Positions 48,101-57,482 of a stretch of 64,000 nucleotides of DNA are shown piece after piece. The DNA lies in the NCBI RefSeq assembly GCF_002234675.1, contig NC_019859.2, forward strand, positions 15,487,002 to 15,551,001, written 5' to 3'. Position numbers and translations under genes: made by a program. This stretch comes from Oryzias latipes. Lineage: Eukaryota; Chordata; Actinopteri; Beloniformes; Adrianichthyidae. Numbering within the stretch: the first letter of the stretch is position 1; each line of letters starts with the position of its first letter. Under the pieces are notes generated by a model. It did no database searches and was not told where the DNA came from. It was given only the letters and a program-made list of their open reading frames with translations.

Positions 48101-51057
48101 TGGCTTTTATGTGTTTTGAAGCTGTGGAGATGCAGATGGGAGCGTTGACTCATTCTGTCTTTGTGTGCTTGCAGACGTGCCAAACTGCGGCTCTACTTGG
48201 AGCAGCTGAAGAAACTGGTGCCTTTGGGGCCAGACAGCACGAGACACACCACTCTGAGTTTGCTCAAAAGGGCCAAGATGCACATCAAGGTAAACAAAGA
48301 ACCGAGGGAATGTGCTCACATGACGGCAGACCAAACAGGGGACAAGTGTGTTTGGAACATAAAAGAGGAAAACTGTATTTGTTATCATCTACAACCTTGT
48401 GGGTTTGAACTTAGTTTCTTCTCCTCTAGGAATACCCTGAAAGAAAAAAAAAAGACCGAAAGGAAGAAAAATAACCTTTATAACCAACGAGCAAACAAAG
48501 GGGACCAGAATTCTGTCAGCTGATCTGTAGATAAGAAGACAACATGATGTTGGGTTTGTGAGCCACCTTTCCCCTTTAAGGTCCATTCAGGTGACAGAAA
48601 TGAAGACAGGAGCAATAAAAAAAACACACACAAAAAAGAAAGTAGCTGAGCAGGATGGATGATAAAAGGAAATCCAGGAAGGAGTGTGTGTGGATGCAGC
48701 TGTTGAGATGCAAAGAGCAGTTGATGTCGTGGCTTCGTGATCAGGCTGTTTACAGGCAGCAACAGTGTGGTTGGTGGAAGGCAAAGATGTTGGCAGAGGT
48801 TTTTTTTTTTTTAACCCTTTCGTTTCCTGTTTACTGTGTATGTTCTTCTCTCTGCTTGAGAGGACGCGCGCCAATTCTCTTCACTGTTCTGGTGTCACAG
48901 AAGGGTTTCGCGCCAGGAGCGCCTTTGATTCACCACCGGAAAAAAAAAAAAACTTCAGATGCAAACGAGAGCAGACTAAACCCCAGAAAAGTTTGGGTTT
49001 GTTCTTCTAGCTTTTTATGGGTAAACATTTAGAGGTTACAGAGAAATTCCAGCTGACGTCTGTCTCTATCTGAGTATCTGTTGGTACATTTTCTTCTTCT
49101 GGAACTCTGTCAGGCATGAAATAGAGGCATGTTTGAGGGGCTTTTGTTCTCCAGAACATCAGGAACAGCACTGATGTGATTTCTATCTCAGTCTCGCCTA
49201 TGCAACATTATAGAAAACTGCAACAATTGGGTACATGGAAAAAAAGAAAAGACAGGAATTTTATCTTTATCTTTTTTTTCTTTTTGCATCCTGAAAATTC
49301 AAAAAAGGAAAAAATCTTAATCTTAAGAAACATTTAGTCAAGCCTGATGCCAATCTTTCCTTTTTTCTGTCTGCAGAAGCTGGAAGAGCAAGACAAGAAA
49401 GCTTTAAATGTGAAGGAGCAGCTCCAGAGAGAGCACCGCTACCTCAAACGCCGCCTGGAGCAGCTTTCTCTGTCGGGATCGGTAGAGCGCATCCGCACCG
49501 ACAGCATGGGCTCCACCATTTCTACTGATTCAGAACAAGGTATGCTGGTTCAGATGGGAATTTTTGGGCCCCTTTCAGTCCCTAATTTCTCCCAAATCTG
49601 GATACTAAAAAATCCTGAGTGCACACAGATGAGAAGGATGTGAGCTTCTCTGTGTCCTCTGAAGTGGAGGTGGCACTTAAAGCCTCACTTAGGGGGGGTT
49701 TTAAGGCTGGTCTCTGATAAACTCCCGATTAGCTCAGGATTGTTTGAAGGGTAAAGAGTCGGGTTAAAGGTTAACCCCTTAGATTACAGATAAAGAGGTC
49801 TGTTGTCCCTTTTTTTAGCTGCTATAGGGAGATGTTGCGGCATGCGGGCCCTTTGCCGTGCGATTCCGAGACCATTCCTCATCCCTGCGATTGTTAGTCT
49901 GCTTGTCGGGTCACACGTCCCTGGAAAGCTATAGGCTGCAGAAGTATGCGTCCTAATCCTGCATGAGGAAAACACACATGCAGTTGTTTATCACAGTGGA
50001 TTGTCTGTGGGAGCACAAAGATCTGTCCGTTCACTCCGTATCAAAGGGTTAGGTTTAATCCTGAGGTGCAACATGCTTCCTTGCATTTTTTTGTTTGTGA
50101 TGTACTTAATGCGTGAAGCTTTGAGACACCGGGCATTTGACGAGTTCAAGAACATGCTAGACACGGGTTCTTGAATGCGCATATAGCCCATGGTGTTCAC
50201 ACTTGACGAACAGGGAGGGGCTTCTTCTTCTTTTTCTACTGTTTACCAGCACATGTCCGCCACCCACAGTTGGAGGAGGAGGTTTGGTGTGAAATGTCAA
50301 AGCGGTGCCAATCTTGCTCCAGGTGTTTTCTTTCACACAAAGACTTAGCATCATAGATTTCAAGCCAGGCAAAAACCACAATTATTCATTTCTCCTCCAT
50401 GATCAATTTTCAAACGGTTGGGCATTTTGTGAATTAAAAGCTGTTCAATCAATGCATCACTACCAAATCAGAGGCCCTGATTGGTCAAACTTTGACCTGG
50501 TTTAACTTTCAATGTGCATTCAATGGTTGCAAATGGTCCAAAAAAGTCCTAAAAACTTGCATAGCTATGTGTAAACACCTATGAACCTTTTCACATAGAC
50601 TTCATTGGAAGTGGTCGCATGTTGCTAAGGGCGATAAGAACGTGGACTGCCTTTATGGGTGGATGTGGGGTGTGGACAGGCAAAAATGGGCGATAATGTA
50701 CAGGGCAGTCAGTTAGCTCGCCCGTGGCCTGTAGAGCCAAACTGTCCCTGTGCAATTTTAGATTTTTCCACGCAAACTGTACATGTCAACCCCCCCATAC
50801 TGGTGGATGAGACTGAGGTCTAAGTGAGGGGCTTTATTTTTTTTTGTCTCTAATATGCTTTCTGTTTTCGTGCAGAGGTGGACATCGAGGGCATGGAGTT
50901 CACCCCGGTGGAGGCCGACAGCGTGGACAGCATCAGTGACGGCGAGGAGTTGGAGGAGGAGGAGGAAGAGGAGGACCACTACAGCCTCCAGAGCAGCTCC
51001 AGCGACACCAGCTACACGGCGACACATTCCCACAGACTGCAGCCACACCACTGTTAG
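30066..51057 (+). CDS. mxd4: MAX dimerization protein 4 (MAD-family bHLH-zipper repressor)
   Basis: Coding exons: 30066-30129, 30643-30742, 34846-34875, 48175-48289, 49377-49539, 50876-51057, giving 654 nt and 217 aa. Every junction is GT-AG and in frame. MXD4 pairs with MAX in the nucleus, binds CACGTG E-boxes and recruits SIN3/HDAC to oppose MYC. Domains: N-terminal SIN3-interaction helix (residues 5-20, [14 protein letters not shown]), linker with [10 protein letters not shown], basic region (55-68) with E-box contacts H58, E62 and R66, helix-loop-helix to about 103, and a leucine zipper (about 104-135) with leucines at 105, 119, 126 and 133. The acidic tail has EVDIEGMEF and a Glu run. 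The family's usual length is about 209 aa. The N-terminus [20 protein letters not shown] is diagnostic of MXD4 rather than MXD1, MXI1 or MXD3. Confidence 0.97.
30643..30742 (+). CDS. mxd4: mxd4 exon 2
   Basis: Acceptor GCCAACAG, donor GTAAGT. Encodes [20 protein letters not shown] and a basic Ser/Thr-rich linker, ending in phase 2. Confidence 0.95.
30743..33329 (+). other. mxd4: mxd4 intron 2, left part
   Basis: Introns 1 (30130-30642) and 2 (30743-34845) separate the first three exons. No other gene was recognised. A TATAAATAG at 32441 lies about 50 bp after a GATTGGCC at 32388, and could be an internal promoter or chance. Confidence 0.6.
33330..34145 (+). repeat. Irregular minisatellite in mxd4 intron 2
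   Basis: Units containing CAAAAAGGTTGGGAGTTAC, GCTAACATGGCTAACATGTA, GCAGTATCTGTTTTTTACAT and CAGTAACGTTTTC recur several times. Anchor CAGTAAC occurs at 33654, 33857 and 34015, giving spacings of about 203 and 158 bp. Smaller sub-repeats (ACGTGTAGCAGTGTCTG) lie within. It is not coding. Confidence 0.8.
34846..34875 (+). CDS. mxd4: mxd4 exon 3 (basic region microexon)
   Basis: Only 30 nt. Acceptor TTGTTTCAG, donor GTGAGT. It encodes [11 protein letters not shown], the DNA-contacting basic region, with the split Arg codons at each end completed by the neighbouring exons. It is too short to appear in ORF scans, but the protein match is exact for the family. Confidence 0.96.
36103..36790 (+). 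repeat. Intronic duplication, copy 1
   Basis: The 353 bp at 36438-36790 are nearly identical to 41265-41617 (five differences by eye, no length change). The homology continues to the left at 36103-36190, separated here by about 250 bp that copy 2 lacks. No coding potential. Confidence 0.85.
40053..40075 (+). repeat. G-rich homopolymer tract
   Basis: A G6 run, then C, then G14, preceded by a GGA/GAG-rich patch at 39970-39995. Could form a quadruplex and is prone to length error. Confidence 0.7.
40900..41995 (+). mobile_element. TTAA-type DNA element, copy G, with nested insertion
   Basis: Left end TTAA-AACCCACTCTGATCAT and right end ATCAGAGTGGGTCT-TTAA, with TTAA on both sides. The element is split by about 550 bp of foreign DNA, between about 41100 and 41650, that carries duplication copy 2. 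Outside the insert it matches copies A and F, including AAAATGGCGAAGAACATCGC. Confidence 0.8.
41163..41617 (+). repeat. Intronic duplication, copy 2, inside element G
   Basis: Same block as 36438-36790 with its left arm (41163-41262) directly joined. The junction reads GAACGCGTTC, where copy 1 has CGGC at both edges of its extra 250 bp. That fits a short-homology deletion in this copy or its source. Confidence 0.85.
42615..42634 (+). repeat. G20 homopolymer
   Basis: Uninterrupted run of 20 G. A G12 run follows at 42930-42941. Spurious ORFs pass through both as poly-Gly or poly-Pro. Confidence 0.8.
43283..43311 (+). repeat. C17-A12 double homopolymer
   Basis: A run of 17 C joined directly to a run of about 12 A. 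Noncoding intron sequence. Confidence 0.8.
44540..45097 (-). mobile_element. TTAA-type DNA element, copy I (near full length)
   Basis: Minus orientation. The right edge reads TGATCAGGGTGGGACT before TCAA, the complement of the family's left end. The interior keeps almost all consensus blocks, including TTTGTTGCACTTGTGATGCT, GGTTGGTGTTGTGAGG and CTGCCGCTCTGCAGAAACTA. The opposite edge is decayed. Confidence 0.7.
45825..45843 (+). repeat. C19 homopolymer
   Basis: Run of 19 C in mxd4 intron 3, inside an otherwise meaningless 170-codon ORF. Confidence 0.8.
47035..47365 (-). mobile_element. TTAA-type DNA element, copy H
   Basis: Contains GGCATTTTTCTGATGAAAAA, TGAGTATTTCTTTATATAAA, AATTAGGAGCAGACGAAAAA and CCCACAACTCAGAGGGGGAC. 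The middle is deleted. Confidence 0.65.
47386..47662 (+). repeat. Interspersed repeat family 3, copy 1
   Basis: Begins ACTTGTCCTGTCCAACAGCT and continues GAGCAAACAGATGAGAGTTG then AAGGCCTCTTGTGTTG. The same phrases occur at 58020 and 61253. It ends in a G11 run at 47649-47659. The class is unknown. Confidence 0.7.
48175..48289 (+). CDS. mxd4: mxd4 exon 4 (helix-loop-helix)
   Basis: Acceptor TGCTTGCAG, donor GTAAAC, 115 nt. Encodes [20 protein letters not shown] then [18 protein letters not shown]. This is helix 1, the loop and helix 2 of the dimerization domain. The match to vertebrate MXD4 is nearly complete. Confidence 0.97.
48290..49376 (+). other. mxd4: mxd4 intron 4
   Basis: 1087 bp, no gene or recognised repeat. 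Several poly-T and poly-A runs. Confidence 0.7.
49377..49539 (+). CDS. mxd4: mxd4 exon 5 (leucine zipper)
   Basis: Acceptor TTTCTGTCTGCAG, donor GTATGC, 163 nt. Encodes [40 protein letters not shown] and [14 protein letters not shown]. Zipper leucines are spaced by seven. The Ser-rich end matches the MXD4 signature after the zipper. Confidence 0.97.
50168..50645 (+). repeat. Interspersed repeat family 2, copy 2
   Basis: Lies in mxd4 intron 5 (49540-50875). It aligns in order with 18890-19465, sharing CAGGGAGGGGCTTCTTCTTC-like, CCTGATTGGTCAAACTTTGA and AAAACTTGCATAGCTATG-like blocks. Confidence 0.65.
50876..51057 (+). CDS. mxd4: mxd4 exon 6 (acidic tail, stop)
   Basis: Acceptor TTTTCGTGCAG. 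Encodes [20 protein letters not shown], then a Glu run from GAG/GAA repeats, [20 protein letters not shown] and RLQPHHC. TAG at 51055-51057. The mammalian tail ends differently, as expected for this weakly conserved region. Confidence 0.95.
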
Positions 51058-52518
51058 ACACGGCGCCAGGCCTCCGCCCCCCCTCCTTCTCCTAATTGAT
51101 TTGCAGCTCGCCCTTCATCAGAGTAGTTCACGACGGCGGTACGCTCTGAACTTTTGTTCCTCCTTTCCTGGACACGACTCAGCAGGAAGCATACCCCCCA
51201 CACTCCCAACTGTTTACCTGCCACCCCCCCTCCAACCCCTTTCCTCTGTTGCTGCAGGCTCAGAAAGTGCAAAGAGTTGGTGGTTTTTCCATCTGATCGT
51301 TCTGTGGTGAGGTGGACAGCTTTGACTTGTTAAGCGGCACGCGAAGAGGAGGTCAAACGCAGGCCTTCAGCTATTGTTACAGAGGAATACGCCTTAAAGC
51401 TTTTCCTCAGAAGTCTAAAATCGGACCGATGCTAGATGCTAAAAACGTTTTTTTTAACCAAAATTCAGAAAAAATAAGAGAAAGACGTATCAGTTTCTAA
51501 AATTCATTAAAAACACATGCTTTACTATTTTTCTTCATTTAACGTTAAGCATGCAGTACAAGTTGACAGAAATGATTTTTTTCCCTCCATGATGTCATTT
51601 GACCATGAAGACGCTTGAAAAGGATCAGAGCTGATCAAATAATGTAAATAGTTGTACAGATGTTGTTCAAACCCTTATGGCTCCGCCTGGTTGGGCTGCC
51701 TAACCACTACTCCACACTACTGACCACTACACTGTAGCACCCTATGGTGTGGATGGACTACTATGTCACACAAGCAGAGAGAAAAATGTTTCCCAACTAT
51801 AAAATCACCTTCTCAGTAGCTGATTGATGTAGCAATAAGTACAAGAGGCTTCCTGTGGGTGTTGACTAGTTCCTAGTGGAGCATAAGGTGCAAGTCGGAC
51901 ATAAGCCCCCCCCCCCCTTTTTTTTTCAGCCAGTAGTTGGCGTGCTGGCACTTTCAAACAGACCCCCCCCCCCCCATTTCATTCACTAATGGCACTGTCC
52001 GTGCGCAGCTCTGATGGTTTTCCTGTTGCGTTTGGTGCACAGATGCATCTCCCTTCAGCGTTCCGGTTAACAAGTCAAAGCTAGGAATGCTGGGAAAAAA
52101 CAAAAAAAGTCTTCTCCTTTCTGTCACCCTCCATCTACGTTCTTTGGGGTCCGTGTTTCTAAAGTACCCCCCCCCGACTGTACCTTTTGCACAATCCTGA
52201 CAGACAAGGCGCTTCTGTTCTTTGGTCATTCAATAATCAGTAGCCTCCATCTCTTGCAGTCTCTAGAGCTTGGCACTTTAAAGTTAAAAACAAAAGAAAC
52301 AAAACAAAACAAAACAAAAGTGGGCCGGTCCAAGTCGGCAGGTCTGACCAAAAAAATATAAAAGTACAGAAAAAAGAAAAACCTGCAAACAAAAAGAAGC
52401 TACTTGTCACTAAAAGTGATCCTATTAACTAGTGTAGTTTATATTTCTTGTATTAAATTTTGTATTATATTTTCCTAAATGTTCTCATATGATGAAAATA
52501 CAAAAAAATGTAAAAAAA

Positions 52519-52524
52519 AATAAA
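52519..52524 (+). promoter_or_regulatory. mxd4: Possible proximal poly(A) signal of mxd4
   Basis: AATAAA inside an A-rich run, about 1.46 kb after the stop. The A-rich context makes chance likely. Confidence 0.35.
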
Positions 52525-54345
52525 AATGGAGCAAATGTATTTATCCCCCTCCTCATCTCTACCTTCGATACATTTCTATAAATATATTTATCAGAGAGAC
52601 GGGCAGAAGCCGGGCTTTTTGAAGGGAACCTGGGGACAAAGCTAATACACTGACCCGCCCCTCCCTCCTTCTCCCTTGGGTGACATTTCTGCTGTCATTC
52701 TGTGCCTTGGCGAGTCTTTTACATCTCTCCTCCTCCTCCTCAGGTCCCACTCTCTCCAGTTCCTCCCTAGTCTTCCTTCTGTTTGCTTGTGGCGGTGATT
52801 TCAACTACGCAAACCGCCGCCACGAGGAACAACAGGGTAGGATGCAATTTTCAGCACAGTAAGGACAAAATTACCCCCCCCCCCCCCTCATTGCTCTGTT
52901 GGGGTTTTTGCTGAAACCACCACCGCCGCCAACCCACTCCCTCATGATGCCAGTACCACCTCCGTCGTGGAAAATGTGCGTGCGAACACACTGGTAAACC
53001 CCCCCTCCTCTCTTCCCAATGGCAGCTTCCAGTTGCTCCGGACGGTCACCAACGGGGTCGTAATCCCCTGGGGTTTTTTTTGTTTCTATCTTCTTATTAC
53101 AAATGTTTGATGGCTGTGTTTGTTCAGTGGGAGCCACTGGGAGAGGAGCGATAAGTGAATAATCCAATCAATGGCAGCTTAAGGTGTTATCCTCCGAGCT
53201 CCTAGTGCTCCTTCTAATATATATTTAGTGTTATCCATTGATCAGGGGACCTCTTGACACACAGCAATATTACCATCTTGTGCTTTCTGAGGGGGGAGGG
53301 ACAGGGACGGGGTTGTTTATGCGTTTGTTTTTGAGGACAAACCGGTGGTTTTGCTTTTCACTCTGTGGTGCATTTTCTTTTATTTTGGTGACCAACACTT
53401 TTATTTGGATGATTTGACCTCCTATCTGCACTCTCTCCAAAACACTGCAGGAGGCCAAAACCCCCCGAAAAAAAACTTTTTTCTTTTTTTAAATTAAAGT
53501 TTACATTCGCGTTAAGGGAAAAAAAAAAACTGACTCTTTGTAGCAAATAAAAGAGAAAACAATTTTTTTTTTCAGCTTGGTAAAAACAACAACAACAAAG
53601 CGAACAGCGCAGTCCAGTGTGAACGTGATGAGAGGATTCTCTTGCACAGAACCTTCCATGAAAATGAACAAAGCCGGATATGAGATTACGTGTTTTTCAG
53701 TGCCGTCATTGAAAAATGTACATAGCACACAAACGCACACACTCGGGATGAGTTCAAGGTGTTAACATTTGGCTTGAATGTCAGCGGGAATGTGTGTATG
53801 GAAATTCTTTTAATGATGTGCCTTGAAAAAAACAACAACAAAAAGTTATTTTCGTAAAGGAAACCACAAGATTGTACCATTTCTATGGACTGTTGAATTA
53901 GTTCCAAAAAGAGCCTTCTGATGGACGGTGCTCATTTAACCCACACGACGGCTTCCAGCTAATATTATTCCTGCCAAACAGATAGTCACTTTGTTTTTTT
54001 TTCTTTTTATTCCATGCTTTGAGCTCATATTCCTGAATAGCTTTAACTACCTTTAGAACAGCTTACTATTTTTCTGCACTCATGTCCCGTTTGTCTCCGT
54101 GTTGTGGGCTGACGCTCTCCAGTCAGCTGAGAAGAATCACCAAAGGGTGAACTGACTTAGATGTTGCTGATGTCTGATGTTCTGTCAGAGACCTGTGAAA
54201 ATGTTATTTTCAACAACAGAGAAAAGTTATCGAAGTTCTTTTGTTTGTTTGTTTTGTGTGTCAGAGTGCATGCACGCAACTACCTGGTGCTGGCTACCTG
54301 TAAGCAAACACTTGAAGGTATTGTGCATTCTCTCATTGTAATATA

Positions 54346-54351
54346 AATAAA
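54346..54351 (+). promoter_or_regulatory. mxd4: Probable distal poly(A) signal of mxd4
   Basis: AATAAA followed within 40 bp by the GT-rich string TTTTGTTGTGATTGG, a typical downstream element. It lies just 115 bp before the CFAP20-like exon 1. Confidence 0.6.
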
Positions 54352-54465
54352 AATTTTATATATAAATATCTGATGGCTTTTGTTGTGATTGGTAGGTTGG
54401 AGATGGTTTAGTTTATTCCAAAATCTTTTAAAAAACGGCACACCCGCGCTTGAAAGAAAGCCAAA

Positions 54466-54549
54466 TTGATTCGTCAGGCTTACCAGGTCGGGTTCTTCTC
54501 TGTGCTCTCCGCCGTCGGAGGCCACCCATTCCAAAATTGGCAAGTTCAG
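54466..54549 (+). pseudogene. CFAP20-like exon 1
   Basis: 28 codons, phase 0 at donor GTAGGT. Reads LIRQAYQVGFFSVLSAVGGH then PFQNWQVQ, aligned with the CFAP20 N-terminus. Its first residue, which should be Met, is encoded by TTG. Confidence 0.8.
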
Positions 54550-55575
54550 GTAGGTAAATAATAGCTTATATCCAGTCATTCAATTAAAAAAGTAGAAATT
54601 AATGCTACAGATGCTGAACGCTAATCAGGTTTTAATGTAAATGAAAAAGCTGCGTCATTTTTTGTCTCTCATAGTCTATTACAGTGTTTTTCAACCAGTG
54701 TGCCGTGGGAAATTGCCCTCATTAACTGATCTAACAACTTTTTCCATCTCCAAGAGATCAGCTCTTCATCCAAACAAGCCCTGATTAAACACTAAGTAGT
54801 TGTGAATATGAAATATCGTAAAAGACTTTTTTCTTTGTTTCTTTGATTCTATTAAAGACATTTTGATAAGAACGACGGTACCGTGATTTAGCAGCAACTA
54901 AAGCTGTTTTCTGAAAATTTTTAAAAATACATGGTCATGGATGCATTCTGGTAGCTAGTTATTCACTTCTTAATCAAGAAACTAAGACTAATTGGAGCCT
55001 CATGATTTCTCATTCAAACCCCTAGTTTAATTTGCCATTAGGTCTTGCTGGTCCTAAAAAAGAATTTGGATAATTGCTAAAAGTAACACAATCCTACAAT
55101 CTAAACTTTTCCTTAAAGCTACTGCTAAAACATACAAATGCTAAAATATAGTAACATCAAAGCCCCAAATGGCAAAAAGAACACCAGTAACTATGATATT
55201 CTATGAAAGTACCTCATTTATTTGTACATGATTTCTGCTTAAGAAATGACAGATGTACAACATCCACTTGCACTGTTTTCTCAAACCATAATTACATCAA
55301 AATATGGGATCTGCTTTAAACTATCTAACTATCTTTCTATACAAAGTACACCAAGCATGACCTGTAAGAAGTAAATACATTTATTGAATAAAATGCACTA
55401 CTAGTATATTTCATTTTCATCTGCATCTTTGAGTCCGACTGCAGTGAGTTTTGATCAATGTGGTCGGTTATTCTGCAGTCTGACCAAGAAAATCTACAAG
55501 GGGGGGGTTCTCCTGGTCAATGGGGCACTGATCAAAGAAATAAAAAAAAAAGATCCCAGACCAGATTTAACTGAT

Positions 55576-55878
55576 TTAAATACTACAAAACGGTACATAC
55601 AAACCATTCACAGATTTGACATAAATGTCAATTTCAAACAATGTATAAGACAGTTGGCATGTTTTAATCTCTGCATAAATTCCACCGTGACTAATTGTAT
55701 GAGAGTGAAATTCTGAACAACACAAATTGTACCCACATCCAACATTTGTCTTGCAAATGTACGATGAAAAGAAATAACCATATTTGTCGTTTTCTTCCAG
55801 CCAAGACCACTTAAATTTGTTTATCGTCTTCTCTAGACTGATGTCATGACCACGCTCAATAATAACGATGCCCGCCAT
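55576..55878 (-). pseudogene. Transposon-derived exon-like ORF in CFAP20-like intron 1
   Basis: A 100-codon minus-strand ORF beginning MAGIVIIERGHDISLEKTIN with KFKWSWLEENDKYGYFFSSY. The KFKWSWLE... segment resembles the N-terminus of fish transposon-derived zinc-finger proteins, with cysteines after it (CKTNVGCGYNLCC). It is followed by degraded sequence. The DNA upstream (55880-56060) is CpG-richer and carries CCAATCA at 55995 and GATTGGTCAAT near 56040, which could be its promoter. Low certainty. Confidence 0.4.
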
Positions 55879-56350
55879 TATTTTAACACAAATTTGATCA
55901 CAAACTCTTCAGATTTGTTTGTGAAAGTTTAGCGTGGGTCCACCATTTTTGGTCTCTAGGGAATCTGTCACGCTGACCACGTGGTACAGACAGCCAATCA
56001 GAGCAGTCGACGCATCCGAAAGCAACTAAAACGTCCCGGGATTGGTCAATTAGGCCGGAAAGAGGAAGACAGAGACGGAGAAATATCAAAAATAAAGCAA
56101 AAATTCGCCGATTGACAATTTTTTCATCCGGAAAGCGATTTGTCTGTAGAGATCAGGTCTTTATTTCCTGGAAGGTACGATCGCTTTGCTGAAAAACCCG
56201 AATTTCCGGGAATACCCGGAAGACTTTCATCACTGTAAAAGGTTCAGTCTTCATAAAAGTTCGTGTTCTGTGACATTTTTAATGTGGGCACAGATTCATG
56301 GTGGCGTCCTGCAAACATTAGCTTGCCTTTCATTCATTGTGTGTTGTTAG

Positions 56351-57084
56351 GTGACTAATGGAAAGATTGACAGGGTTTTGGAGGAGGACATTAAAGGACT
56401 CGCTCTAAACATCGAGTCTGACACCGTTTCGTGAGTTTTCTCAGTTCCTCCTCTGCTGCAGTACAAAGTAGAGACGCTGAATAGATAAACGTGTTGTTGC
56501 TTCACTTATGTGCTTCCAAACTCCGCCTTCCTGCAGCACCACATACATCACGTGTCCCACAGACCCCACAAAGATCCCGGGGATCAAATCCCCATTCCTG
56601 GTCTTGATTCTTAAAACAACGGAAATGTTTAGTTTTGAGGTCCAAGTAAGGTTTCAGACTGGTTTTGTGTCGCTGAACGCCGTAATTGCCTTCATTCATT
56701 GCAATTTCTTAGTCTACAATTGACTCCACATCAGATTTCGGACAACAGAAATGTGCGTTGGTGGCTGAAGTGGTCCACCATCCATAAAGAGAAGAAGGTG
56801 GACCACTTCAGGGCAAACCTGCCTTTCCAGGGAGACGGGTGGAGGCGTCTGGTTTTCGACTTGCAAAACATAACTAATACATCCTTCGGATCCAGCTACA
56901 TCGAGACACTGCGGATCCAGATTTGTGGACGTGAAGCCAGCGAGGGGATGTTTGTCTGCAGATTGATTGATCTTAGGTTGTCGTCTTCATCAGATGGATC
57001 CGGAGGGTGTATTTTACAGACAGGGAGTACTCAGAGGACGAGATCTTCAAAGATTTCAAGCTCCCCCTCCCCCAGAGGGCCAAA
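56351..57084 (+). pseudogene. CFAP20-like exons 2-5
   Basis: Exon 2 has acceptor TTGTTAG and donor GTGAGT. Exon 3 has CTTCCTGCAG and GTAAGG. Exon 4 has CCACATCAG and GTGAAG. Exon 5 has TTCATCAG and GTGAGT. Exons 2-4 join in one open frame of 128 complete codons with no stop. Exon 5 in its homologous frame (starting ATC CGG AGG at 56998) is one base out of step with exon 4. Only an implausible 44-bp intron from 56950 would restore it. Confidence 0.82.
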
Positions 57085-57156
57085 GTGAGTAGCGTCTACA
57101 TACTGGACTGGTTCTGGGTTCCATCAGAACTCAAAATATTCTCTTTTTTTTTACAG

Positions 57157-57465
57157 AAGTAGATCCTGATGGCCCTCTGTACTGGTTCGCTGGTTCCAAA
57201 TTATCTGGTGGAGGAATCTGCAGACTTTTCCTCCTTAGAATGAATGTTTTTGTCTTATCAGTTGTAAAGTTTACATTTTAACATTGTTGTAAGTTTTGTT
57301 TTGTAATAAATTCAAATTTGTTTTACAGAAGTAGATCCTGATGGCCTGAAGTGGTTCGCTGGTTCCAAGTCTGTGGTGGAGGAATCCTTCACTTTCGTCC
57401 TTTACCGTGTCCCTGAGCAGCCGCAGGGGCACCTCTCCTGCAAGACCAGAGAGCTGCACTTTTGA
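57157..57465 (+). repeat. Tandem duplicated 3' exon of the CFAP20-like gene
   Basis: Two copies start after TTTACAG at 57157 and 57329, 172 bp apart, sharing AAGTAGATCCTGATGGCC and TGGTTCGCTGGTTCCAA. In the CFAP20 frame both begin AAG TAG, which supplies the expected stop. In another frame the second copy stays open for 44 codons (VDPDGLKWFAGSKSVVEESF..., ending KTRELHF) to TGA at 57463. The first copy keeps that frame through a 3-base indel and then loses it. Whether this frame is ever translated is unclear. Confidence 0.7.
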
Positions 57466-57482
57466 GATCCTTTCCCTAGAAA

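Larger units (their letters stand above)
34876..48174 (+). other. mxd4: mxd4 intron 3 (13.3 kb)
   Basis: No nested gene was recognised on either strand. The contents are listed separately: a duplicated 353-bp block (36438 and 41265), TTAA-type elements G, I and H, a family-3 repeat, and many G or C homopolymers. The longest ORFs (for example 42802-43395 on the minus strand and 45627-46139) run through those homopolymers and show no domain. Intron 3 in MAD genes is commonly long and may hold enhancers, but none can be named from sequence alone. Confidence 0.7.
51058..54370 (+). other. mxd4: mxd4 3' untranslated region (probable)
   Basis: About 3.3 kb follow the stop without coding evidence. 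Several C runs (51906-51918, 51963-51975, 52874-52887) and AT-rich stretches occur. Two possible ends are seen: an earlier AATAAA at 52519 and a stronger one at 54346. Minus-strand ORFs here reflect the C runs. The true extent needs transcript data. Confidence 0.6.
54466..57088 (+). pseudogene. CFAP20-like paralogue, probably decaying
   Basis: Exons homologous to CFAP20, the inner-junction protein of ciliary doublet microtubules: 54466-54549, 56351-56430, 56537-56645, 56735-56930 and 56994-57084. Readable segments in family order are [88 protein letters not shown] and IRRVYFTDREYSEDE. The last is followed by FKLPLPQRAK and AAG TAG in the next exon. The expected length of about 190 aa fits CFAP20 (193 aa). 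Odd points: the initiator position is TTG (54466) with an in-frame TGA 15 bases upstream, the exon 4/5 junction loses one base, and that intron would be only 63 bp. Introns are retained, so it is not a retrocopy. A functional gene with a non-ATG start or an unseen 5' exon remains possible. Confidence 0.8.
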
